A DNA stretch of 17,629 nt from a bacterium (GTDB lineage Bacteria > Zixibacteria > MSB-5A5 > GN15 > FEB-12): assembly GCA_030668045.1 (NCBI GenBank), contig DAOUUR010000005.1, positions 1 to 17,629 of the forward strand, in the 5' to 3' direction. This document shows positions 9,601 to 14,725 of this stretch, one piece after another. Position 1 is the stretch's first letter, and the number at the start of each line of letters is the position of its first letter. A model generated the notes under the pieces. That model saw only the letters and a list, made by a program, of their open reading frames with translations, was not told where the DNA came from and did not search any database. The position numbers and the translations under genes are program-made.

Positions 9601-10444
9601 ACCACCTGTTTACATGTTCGCCAAAGAACAGAATATGATCACCACGATCAAACTGGCCATCGCTCCCATCATTGACAATAATAGCCACCTCGCGAAATTC
9701 GGGTCGAGCTTCGGCGTTATCTGCCGGTATCGCTTTCCCTCCGCCGTTGTAGAGATGGATGTCGTCGGAGTCAAGCGCGGAGAGAACCAGCCCTGCTCCT
9801 TCAAGCTGCGCCCCGGTGACTTTGATCAGTCCGGTCTGGTTGACGCCTATTTTGTACCAGTTCGAGGCGTCACTGAAAGGCCCGGATGCAACCCCGGCCA
9901 TCTTGGCGGTAGCTCTGGCAGGAACGGGCCAATGTTTGAACGATTCATAATTGGCCAGAACGCGACCGAAAATCCGATCAAAATGCCCGTCACGAGACGA
10001 TATCGGGCCAGATGTCAGACCACCGGAAAAAGTAACTCCAACCTCTACCGACTCGTACTGTCCCTCCGGCGTAACCGGATAGACATTGATCGCAACAATT
10101 TGACGACCGCGAACCTGGATCGGTTGGGATAATGTAACAAGAGGAAGATTCTTAGCAGCGGGGATTTTCAGGAGATCATTGTCCAGAGCCGAAAAAGACA
10201 GCCCTTCGACTCGGGTAAGGCTAACCTGTGAACCGAACGGTATGCCTATCTTGACACTTGTAGCATAAACAGCGGTGGAATCATCACCGACAATACAGTC
10301 AAGATCGGCGGTCTGCACCGTCAGACGGAAACGGAACTCGGTATTGGAGGAGGAGAGAATATCAATATCACTCGCCGCAACGGATGAAACCACTGTGGCA
10401 AGTAATACAGAAAAGAAAAATGTCTTATACAAATGTCTGTTCAT
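6614..10444 (-). CDS. porU: PorU-like type IX secretion sortase (C25 gingipain-type peptidase)
   Basis: The 1276-residue product resembles PorU, the outer-surface cysteine peptidase that cleaves T9SS sorting tails and joins cargo to its surface anchor. Residues 1-24 are a signal peptide (VAA before Ser25). An N-terminal beta-rich region (about 25-540) has the PorU-like WYKIGVNQTGLIKVTG and YNGGGKAIP segments. The C25 peptidase domain spans about 545-925: LIIVTDRQF, then YAVLFVGDGNYD, then the catalytic His790 in NYVGHGNPN and catalytic Cys825 in YVASCAIGFFDD, ending with FFGDPLLQLGLP. Residues 1184-1276 form a C-terminal sorting-type Ig-like domain (YPNPMADS, then ATGVYLYRA). The length is somewhat above that of the Porphyromonas protein. 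A GGTGG ribosome-binding site lies three bases before the ATG. The gene ends in three consecutive in-frame stops (TAA TAA TAG, 6616-6608). It is the first visible gene of the operon. A plain C25 protease is the main alternative, but the PorV-type neighbour favours sortase. Confidence 0.85.
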   Translation of the reverse strand: MNRHLYKTFFFSVLLATVVSSVAASDIDILSSSNTEFRFRLTVQTADLDCIVGDDSTAVYATSVKIGIPFGSQVSLTRVEGLSFSALDNDLLKIPAAKNLPLVTLSQPIQVRGRQIVAINVYPVTPEGQYESVEVGVTFSGGLTSGPISSRDGHFDRIFGRVLANYESFKHWPVPARATAKMAGVASGPFSDASNWYKIGVNQTGLIKVTGAQLEGAGLVLSALDSDDIHLYNGGGKAIPADNAEARPEFREVAIIVNDGSDGQFDRGDHILFFGEHVNRWSRQPVDTFMTSSYADHNVYWLTVENSLGGAGLRMTQVDVAPDGVYDTLVTEFSRKAYAEQDNLLRKYRDGKIFDYYKWYWANDSAITLYMNTPGVVQSDTALVVLRGRSFNPSDFTVNGVAGFSRGYDDMTCTYRTLNLNSGLNKIHSAFLGQTSVLPYFDNITIRYNSVIQPSGNKLDLPLGDFYGEARIVAVDQFSATPYLFNINDPQRPVQLVGYERSGDITFETDLAATGGNRFFFGTESSASVPTYVTAATPTDLRTALTQTDLIIVTDRQFVEALNEYIAYRENSGYTIHVVSVDDIMDNFSWGLYDPLAIRDFLKYAYETYPSPAPYAVLFVGDGNYDCLNHLGLDADNFVPPFINPIDVPTSSSDDNYVYFGRYGIFDSDSSYMSPDRGFDMMTARWPVDDVADIATITDKIKRYESADNYGSWRLNLSLVADDENGDNTVEVEHVEDSEVLAKYHVPAFLNQHKIYLWDYPLVNGERPDVNEAIINRVNNGVLVINYVGHGNPNVWAHEHVFRRMEDIPRLNNYDRLPLFYVASCAIGFFDDPGRDGMAEVLLTDPTGGAIATISATLLVYSSPNHDLNVAIFDELFYDDSLTICEAVFAAKLGRQYLDPVTIVPNRNDRAFQFFGDPLLQLGLPRHKIEFDQSPSSLTALKTARVSGQIVDAEGTPVIGDGTIYAEVYDSNREKLHRIINDFGSVIDSVSYELTGPTIFRGKASVVGGHFDFEFIPPLDIGYGGSGARISVYASLAGVDGAGVVDSIEIADTIAVFADSVGPEITCAVGDKENFVSGDIIASGDALRLTFSDSSGLNLAAGIGHGIMLTIDGMTESRINLTPLFEYDQDDYTTGSLTYTPVDLSPGLHSFRVVAWDNANNPNMVEFSAEVVTSSSLAINDLLNYPNPMADSTRFSFVLTQSVESLRLEIFTLSGKKIKSFHQYSMTPAYYDDIVWYGRDDDGDRVATGVYLYRASARPVSGGDPVEEFGKIVVIN

Positions 10445-10818
10445 GTTCCACCGGGTTAACGCCCGGCCCGGGAACCAGCTAGATTTACAACTACGGTTTT
10501 CAGGCCAGCAAAAAAATACACTTAATTCGGCAACACAAGTTCTAACTAACCGTTAACCGTAGCGCTATAAATCTACCTCCATCATTGTATAAGACGTTAC
10601 AACCTAAAAAGTTCCAGCCACAATGTCAAGGCCTCAGTGTGGCTCGACCATGCAGAGTAAAGCAATTCTGCTGCCCATGGTGGCCAGTCACCCTCTTATC
10701 CACATAACCGCCCGCCACACACCAACTTACGCCCATCAAGTGGCAGCGACCAGCAACCCGAGAGAATCGACTATGAAACAGATTTCCTCTATCACAGGGA
10801 AAAACGAGTTCTGTCAGG
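10445..10818. other. Non-coding region between porU-like gene and lipoprotein gene
   Basis: This 374-base gap separates the tryptophanase unit from the sortase operon, both on the minus strand. I find no convincing gene on either strand. The half nearest the sortase is AT-rich and must hold its promoter, but no -35/-10 pair with good spacing stands out; TACAAT on the minus strand near 10585 is the best -10 look-alike. A short direct repeat (TAACCG TTAACCG) lies near 10547-10560. No GC-rich hairpin followed by a T-run was seen, so the way the tryptophanase transcript ends is not visible. A lone DnaA-box-like nonamer occurs at 10696-10704. Confidence 0.6.
10451..10466 (-). promoter_or_regulatory. 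Small GC hairpin at the sortase ribosome-binding site
   Basis: On the minus strand CCGGG and CCCGG form a perfect five-pair stem around a CGTTAA loop. The 3' arm ends seven bases before the sortase ATG and includes the first two bases of the GGTGG Shine-Dalgarno. A second CCCGGG just upstream could compete for the same arm. It could tune translation of the sortase gene, but a 16-base structure of this strength can arise by chance. Confidence 0.3.
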
Positions 10819-11403
10819 TCAAATCTGTTGCCGGTATTGCTGCATCAATCTCTGAGCCTCCTGATGCGCCCGGTCAAGGCCAACCTCATAATCGCTGAGT
10901 GTTCCCATCGGAAAAAAGACCGCGTTGTAGACTTCATACATATGAAGCACCAGTTTGTTCACAGCTTCCAGCGCCGATTCTGAAACGATACTATCTTCCC
11001 TCAGACGATCTGTGCCATATTCAACATTGTCCTCACGAGCCTTGAGGATCGGCCATTCCCGCTCGACCCAGAGATCAATCATTTTTCGCATTTCCTCAGC
11101 GGCGACCACCTCGCCCCGCCCCGATTCAGCCTCGTGCCATTGTGCAGCCACACGCCGACCGAACCCCACATATATATCAACTACCTGACCGATCAAGTCG
11201 GCCTCAAGCGCGGCTATCTCGGTCGGTGATACCGACTTGATCCTGGTAGCCCACTCTGCTCTTATCCCCCGGGCCCGCGCTTCGGCAGACTCAACCGCTT
11301 CTTCCCGTGTCTGGCCAGTTTCAATCCTGACCGCCGAGCAGGCCACAATCGATGCTAAGCCGAAGAGGACTATCGTTGTCCTTAAATGGGGCTTGCCCCT
11401 CAT
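10819..11403 (-). CDS. Small helical lipoprotein, unknown function
   Basis: The product is about 194 residues. The N-terminus is MRGKPHLRTTIVLFGLASIVAC, a basic stretch, a hydrophobic core and a lipobox (IVAC), so it should be lipid-modified at that Cys and anchored in an envelope membrane. The mature part is highly charged and mostly helix-forming, rich in Glu, Arg and Ala (for example AVESAEARARGIRAEW). I do not recognise a family. The start is the ATG at 11403, whose A is shared with the TGA stop of tryptophanase (TGATG), which implies translational coupling. A GTG three bases further upstream is also possible. It forms the second gene of the tna unit. A permease gene would be the usual partner of tnaA, and this protein cannot be one because it has no membrane segments beyond the signal. 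Confidence 0.75.
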   Translation of the reverse strand: MRGKPHLRTTIVLFGLASIVACSAVRIETGQTREEAVESAEARARGIRAEWATRIKSVSPTEIAALEADLIGQVVDIYVGFGRRVAAQWHEAESGRGEVVAAEEMRKMIDLWVEREWPILKAREDNVEYGTDRLREDSIVSESALEAVNKLVLHMYEVYNAVFFPMGTLSDYEVGLDRAHQEAQRLMQQYRQQI

Positions 11404-12812
11404 CACCCTTCGATTCCCACGCTTCGCGGAGCCAGTTGCTCTAGTTCACAGGTAAAGTGGCGGAGGAATTTGGCTTCTCTGGTGATTTTATATCCGGTGA
11501 GGGAACTCTTCCGAGCTTCGATTTTGCTGGCTGCCTCGGCGACAAAATCAAGGTGCGAATTAGTGTAAACTCGTCGCGGCAGAGCCATCCGCACCAGTTC
11601 ACGCGGCGCTATCAGTTTTTCACCAGTGTTGGGATCGGTGCCACCAAACATGATCGAACCCATTTCGACCACACGGACTCCCCCTTCAATATAGAAAGCC
11701 ACTGCCAGTGCCTGGGCTGGATACTGCTCGGCAGGAATATGGGGCAGGAACTTACCGGCATCGACAAAAACTGCGTGACCACCGGTTGGTTCGACTATCG
11801 GAATACCGGCCTCTTTGATTTTCCGCCCAAAGTACTCTACCTGTTCGATGCGGAAATCAAGATATTCAAAATCCTGCACCTCTTTAAGACCGACACTGAG
11901 AATATCGAGATCACGACCGGCCAGTCCGCCGTAGGTTGGAAAACCTTCCACAATAATCATCAATTCAGTCAGGCGATCGTACAGCTGTTCATCGTTGAGG
12001 GTGATAAATCCACCGATATTGGCCAGGCCATCTTTCTTCGCCGACATCATCGCACCGTCGCAAGCCTCAAACATCTCAGTTACAATTGAAGGAATCGAAC
12101 GATCAGCATACCCGGGTTCATCGCGCTTTATGAAGTACGCATTCTCGGCAAAACGGGCACAATCAAAGAAGAACGGGATGTTGTGTTCGCGACAGATATT
12201 CGAAGTCTCGTGGATGTTCTTCATTGAAACCGGCTGGCCCCCGACCGAGTTGTTGGTAATCGTCATTATGACCATCGCCACACGATCAGTGCCTTCTCTG
12301 CGAATGAATTCATCGAGGTGCGAGGTATCCATATTACCCTTGAACGAGACGGATTCAGGCAGGTTGGCCTCGGGACAAGGGAAATCGAGAGGTATGCCAC
12401 CCTTATGCTGTGTGTTACCCCGGGTCGTATCAAAGTGCGTATTGTTAAGGACATAGTCGCCCTTGTTGAGGATCGTACTGAACATCAGATTCTCAGCCGA
12501 CCTTCCCTGATGACAGGGGATGACAAACTGCTTGCCAAATATTTCCTGAACCGTCTGCTTGAAGCGCTTCCACGATGCCGCCCCGGCATATGTTTCGTCG
12601 CCGAGCATCAGAGCCGCCCACTGGCGGTTTGACATGGCCCCTGTACCGGAGTCAGTTAACAGATCGATATAGATATCGTCCGCGCCGAGCTGGAACACGT
12701 TATACCTGGCCTGGGCGATTCGTTCTTCGCGTTCTTTGCGATTTATCAAGCGGATCGATTCGACTGATTTGATCCGATATGGTTCTGCTGGCTGGCGATT
12801 CTTCTTCACCAT
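11403..12812 (-). CDS. tnaA: Tryptophanase (L-tryptophan indole-lyase)
   Basis: The enzyme is PLP-dependent and cytoplasmic. It splits L-tryptophan into indole, pyruvate and ammonia. Its 469 residues match the beta-eliminating lyase family along the whole length: YIDLLTDSGTGAM at 48-60, GDETYAG at 71-77, NNSVGGQPVS at 187-196, ARFAENAYFIK at 219-229, and the PLP-lysine motif SAKKD at 257-261 with Lys260. The sister enzyme tyrosine phenol-lyase is the main alternative. Residues that differ between the two favour tryptophanase: Asp128 in HFDTTRG where the lyase has Thr, Met384 in VVEMGS where it has the phenol-binding Arg, and His452 in LRHFT matching the E. coli tryptophanase His. The ATG at 12812 follows a strong AAGGAGG; the next codon is GTG, which also has workable spacing. 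Transcription probably starts about 215 bases upstream at the 13036-13064 promoter, leaving a long leader. The gene is followed by a coupled lipoprotein gene. Confidence 0.93.
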   Translation of the reverse strand: MVKKNRQPAEPYRIKSVESIRLINRKEREERIAQARYNVFQLGADDIYIDLLTDSGTGAMSNRQWAALMLGDETYAGAASWKRFKQTVQEIFGKQFVIPCHQGRSAENLMFSTILNKGDYVLNNTHFDTTRGNTQHKGGIPLDFPCPEANLPESVSFKGNMDTSHLDEFIRREGTDRVAMVIMTITNNSVGGQPVSMKNIHETSNICREHNIPFFFDCARFAENAYFIKRDEPGYADRSIPSIVTEMFEACDGAMMSAKKDGLANIGGFITLNDEQLYDRLTELMIIVEGFPTYGGLAGRDLDILSVGLKEVQDFEYLDFRIEQVEYFGRKIKEAGIPIVEPTGGHAVFVDAGKFLPHIPAEQYPAQALAVAFYIEGGVRVVEMGSIMFGGTDPNTGEKLIAPRELVRMALPRRVYTNSHLDFVAEAASKIEARKSSLTGYKITREAKFLRHFTCELEQLAPRSVGIEG

Positions 12813-12813
12813 T

Positions 12814-12861
12814 TACCTCCTTGGGGTTCGGGTTGATTGCGTTGTTACCGATTGGGAGGTA
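12814..12861 (-). promoter_or_regulatory. tnaA: Hairpin able to mask the tnaA ribosome-binding site
   Basis: On the minus strand TACCTCC (12861-12855) is an exact seven-base complement of GGAGGTA (12820-12814), the Shine-Dalgarno core and the base before the tnaA start region. The loop is 34 bases. Folding would hide the ribosome-binding site. It lies about 100 bases after the small leader ORF. A control role is inferred; the pairing is seen directly. Confidence 0.45.
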
Positions 12862-12959
12862 TAACTCAGGTGGCCGACTTGACACGCCGGCGATGGTATT
12901 CCAACCCAAGATGTGTAAACGATATTCTCATGACAATTCCAGAAAGCCTCAAATCTGTC

Positions 12960-13028
12960 TCAGCTTGAACTCCGGAACCACGTGCCCGGTGACAATCTTC
13001 CGGGCGTTGAGCACTTCCGGCCGTTCAT
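12960..13028 (-). CDS. Candidate Trp-containing tna leader peptide
   Basis: The 22-codon ORF begins with ATG at 13028-13026 and ends with TGA at 12962-12960. Its peptide starts Met-Asn-Gly-Arg-Lys-Cys, has Pro at 9 and 14, a single Trp at 17 followed by Phe, then Arg and three Ser. The ATG lies seven bases after the promoter's TATATT, so it would be a leaderless reading frame starting at or next to the mRNA 5' end. No Shine-Dalgarno exists for it. In E. coli and relatives tnaA is preceded by tnaC, a 24-codon leader whose single essential Trp (also followed by Phe) stalls the ribosome when tryptophan is plentiful. The position, size and single Trp match that plan, but no tnaC-like residues are conserved beyond them. 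Chance is a serious alternative. Confidence 0.3.
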   Translation of the reverse strand: MNGRKCSTPGRLSPGTWFRSSS

Positions 13029-13035
13029 GTCTCTA

Positions 13036-13064
13036 AATATACGGAAAACCGGACGTTTTGCCAA
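13036..13064 (-). promoter_or_regulatory. Sigma70-type promoter for the tnaA unit
   Basis: On the minus strand TTGGCA (13064-13059) and TATATT (13041-13036) are separated by exactly 17 bases. Each hexamer has one mismatch to TTGACA/TATAAT. The predicted start is near 13029, giving a leader of about 215 bases before tnaA. The promoter at 14557-14585 has the same -10 hexamer and spacer length. Confidence 0.7.
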
Positions 13065-13109
13065 CAATTCCGAATACTGATTAACTCTGATTCGGCAAGA
13101 CGAACCTCT

Positions 13110-13121
13110 ATTGGAACCAAT
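13110..13121. promoter_or_regulatory. ATTGG/CCAAT inverted repeat upstream of tnaA promoter
   Basis: Two perfect five-base arms (ATTGG and CCAAT) flank AA, centred about 50 bases upstream of the -35 hexamer. The position would suit an activator site, but no regulator is identified and repeats of this size occur by chance. Confidence 0.25.
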
Positions 13122-13169
13122 TCGATTTCAGGTCTGGCCGATCCAATCTACGCTTATCGGTCCCGGCTC

Positions 13170-13790
13170 TTATCCCATCCGTTGAGAAAGCGCCTGTTGA
13201 ACCAGCTGGGCCAGTCCTCTTGTTTTGGTCGAGAGGTGAATTTTCCAATCGCCCGCGTATTTCTCAGCTGTCATGACGTTCATTTCGCTGACGTCTGTCC
13301 CACCGATGTTCATTGTTGTCCGAGCTACCACATGGACAATATCTTCAGACTCTCTTACCTCACCGACCACGTCGCCCTGCAGCGTTATGAAAGTACTTTG
13401 CAACTGGGGAACACTCTCAAAAACTGTCGTGAGGATAATATGGAAAAACGTCGGTGCCTCCATCTCCCTCAATGCGAGTACGGGGAAAGGTTTCCCCAGG
13501 ATCGTCACCGTATCAGCTTCGGTAGCCGCTGAATCAGGCGGAAAAGATGCGTTGATCGGCTTCATTATCGTAGCTCTGAATTCTGCCGCCGCGTCTGGAT
13601 GAAGCAGCCCCGAATAAGCTTCCCAGTCGGTCTGAGCCATTGCAGAATATGCCTGGCTGGACACTGCGGAGGCTCCGGTTTGAGTCGGCTGTTGCGATCC
13701 GGAACATGCCAGTCCGACCAATGCTATCATTGCCACCAGAAACATCACCACGTGATTCATACCATATCCGAGGGGCTCTCTGTGTTTCAT
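13170..13790 (-). CDS. Lipoprotein, possibly NTF2-like
   Basis: The product is 206 residues. A hydrophobic stretch (VVMFLVAMIALVGLAC) ends in Cys29 followed by Ser-Gly-Ser. The lipobox is imperfect, with Gly rather than Leu/Val at -3, but the Ser/Gln/Thr-rich linker after the Cys is typical of lipoproteins. The mature domain starts with AYSAMAQTDWEAYSGLLHPDA and continues as alternating strands, a pattern seen in NTF2/SnoaL-like folds. That fold is a guess from the helix-then-sheet layout and the 'DW-x-x-Y-x-x-L-x-HPDA' motif. The start is supported by GGAGG nine bases upstream. It lies 99 bases after the upstream gene in the same direction, so it may share a transcript. I assign no specific function. 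Confidence 0.7.
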   Translation of the reverse strand: MKHREPLGYGMNHVVMFLVAMIALVGLACSGSQQPTQTGASAVSSQAYSAMAQTDWEAYSGLLHPDAAAEFRATIMKPINASFPPDSAATEADTVTILGKPFPVLALREMEAPTFFHIILTTVFESVPQLQSTFITLQGDVVGEVRESEDIVHVVARTTMNIGGTDVSEMNVMTAEKYAGDWKIHLSTKTRGLAQLVQQALSQRMG

Positions 13791-13889
13791 CTTTGCTTTC
13801 CTCCTGTACCGCGAAATTTTCGTTTTGGGAAGGTATGTCGATCAGTCCGGCAATACAACCACAAAGAACCCTCGGCGCAACAAACCTGC

Positions 13890-14489
13890 CTACCGAGATT
13901 TCGGCAGGGGGAACCATGCTAATTGCTGAGAACGAACGAACTGGCCGCTCACTGTTTCGGTACCGGTCAGTTTGTGAGTAGCAGGATCATAAAACGCAAA
14001 CTCAACGATAACATCGATTCGCTGATGAATATCCGGAAGCGAGACATCATCCACTGCCAGATGTTCATAGATGCGATTACGAAATCGTTGCGGCGCAGTA
14101 TCGAGGCTACGTCCGGCAACACGGTCTCCTGAGAAGACCAACGAGTCACCGGTGATCGGCAGGTCGATTCTCATCGACTTAATGCGGGGGATCGGAAGAG
14201 ATGATTGATCGGTCACCTCGCTGCTGGACTTCAGTTCAAAGACAAATCTAAAACTGCTGGTTCCTGTCATGTTGCCAACCTCTCTGGCACGAATCAGGAA
14301 GTCAATATCGTAGCTATCGACGCTCGGCTTTAACATTTCACCAGTGAGCGAATACGTCTTTACCAGCGTATTCGATCTAAAATTCGCCAGCACCGCACAT
14401 CCGACAACCAGTGCCGCTATCAACAGGGGTATCAATCCGAATTGAAGTAGTGATGTTCCAGTGAAGTTCTTCCGAGTTGGACAGTCCAT
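13890..14489 (-). CDS. Envelope-anchored protein of unknown function
   Basis: Counting from the ATG at 14489 this is 199 residues. Residues 18-38 are hydrophobic (FGLIPLLIAALVVGCAVLANF) and contain a lipobox-like VVGC with Cys31, so it is either a lipoprotein with a long n-region or an N-terminally anchored membrane protein facing the periplasm. The rest is polar and strand-rich, with no motif I recognise. A TTG at 14525 in the same frame would add 12 residues, but neither start has a Shine-Dalgarno; the ATG puts the hydrophobic segment closer to the N-terminus. The next gene downstream, a lipoprotein, follows after 99 bases. The gene upstream is divergent. Confidence 0.65.
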   Translation of the reverse strand: MDCPTRKNFTGTSLLQFGLIPLLIAALVVGCAVLANFRSNTLVKTYSLTGEMLKPSVDSYDIDFLIRAREVGNMTGTSSFRFVFELKSSSEVTDQSSLPIPRIKSMRIDLPITGDSLVFSGDRVAGRSLDTAPQRFRNRIYEHLAVDDVSLPDIHQRIDVIVEFAFYDPATHKLTGTETVSGQFVRSQQLAWFPLPKSR

Positions 14490-14556
14490 AATCAACAAGA
14501 GATAATATTCGGCTACGGGAATCAATAACTAAATGACAACCGCGACCAAGGGATAG

Positions 14557-14585
14557 TTGACAAACCCGACTCTTCCGGCTATATT
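14557..14585 (+). promoter_or_regulatory. Near-consensus sigma70 promoter for the repeat-protein gene
   Basis: TTGACA (14557-14562), 17 bases, then TATATT (14580-14585): a perfect -35 and five of six at -10. Transcription should start near 14592, leaving a leader of about 134 bases before the ATG at 14726. The same -10 and spacer occur at the tnaA promoter. Confidence 0.75.
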
Positions 14586-14622
14586 GCCATGTCATCTTGA
14601 GTTGGACTTCTGAGTCTTGTAG

Positions 14623-14684
14623 GTCGAAACCAACCAACCGATGGTTGCCTGAGCCACGAGCGTTGCTCGGGGCGTGGTTTCGAC
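14623..14684. repeat. Three-way-junction inverted repeat in the 5' leader
   Basis: A perfect ten-base outer stem (GTCGAAACCA at 14623-14632 and TGGTTTCGAC at 14675-14684) encloses two hairpins. The first has CAACC/GGTTG arms around GAT (14635-14647). The second has GCCACGAGC/GCTCGGGGC arms around GTT with one A-G mismatch (14653-14673). Only a few bases are unpaired at the junction. It lies inside the predicted leader of the repeat-protein gene. It could be an RNA element, or a copy of a mobile intergenic palindrome (REP/MITE-like). No known riboswitch core was recognised. Confidence 0.6.
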
Positions 14685-14725
14685 ATCTGCATGCTGGATG
14701 AACGTAATCTACAGCCGGAGGACAT

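Larger units (their letters stand above)
12813..13169. other. Long non-coding/leader region upstream of tnaA
   Basis: This 357-base stretch separates tnaA from the next minus-strand lipoprotein gene. Read on the minus strand it holds, in order, an ATTGG/CCAAT inverted repeat, a sigma70-type promoter, a 22-codon ORF with one Trp codon, about 95 bases without recognisable elements, an anti-Shine-Dalgarno segment and the tnaA ribosome-binding site. No rho-independent terminator for the upstream lipoprotein gene was found. Confidence 0.6.

Noticed and set aside
10696..10704. Perfect DnaA-box-like nonamer TTATCCACA
   Set aside because: It is single, with no cluster, no AT-rich unwinding region and no dnaA/dnaN nearby. 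One such match in a window this size is not unlikely by chance.
10623..10898. Plus-strand open frame of 91 codons in the gap before the sortase
   Set aside because: No ribosome-binding site, no family resemblance, and it runs antisense into the lipoprotein gene.
11457..12089. Plus-strand open frame of 210 codons
   Set aside because: It is antisense to tryptophanase, whose protein sequence is strongly conserved. The open frame is a by-product.
11403..12812. Tyrosine phenol-lyase instead of tryptophanase
   Set aside because: The residues at the discriminating positions (Asp128, Met384, His452) follow tryptophanase, and the phenol-binding Arg of the lyase is missing.
14653..14673. Hairpin as a rho-independent terminator
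   Set aside because: No T-run follows on either strand, and it lies between a strong promoter and a gene.
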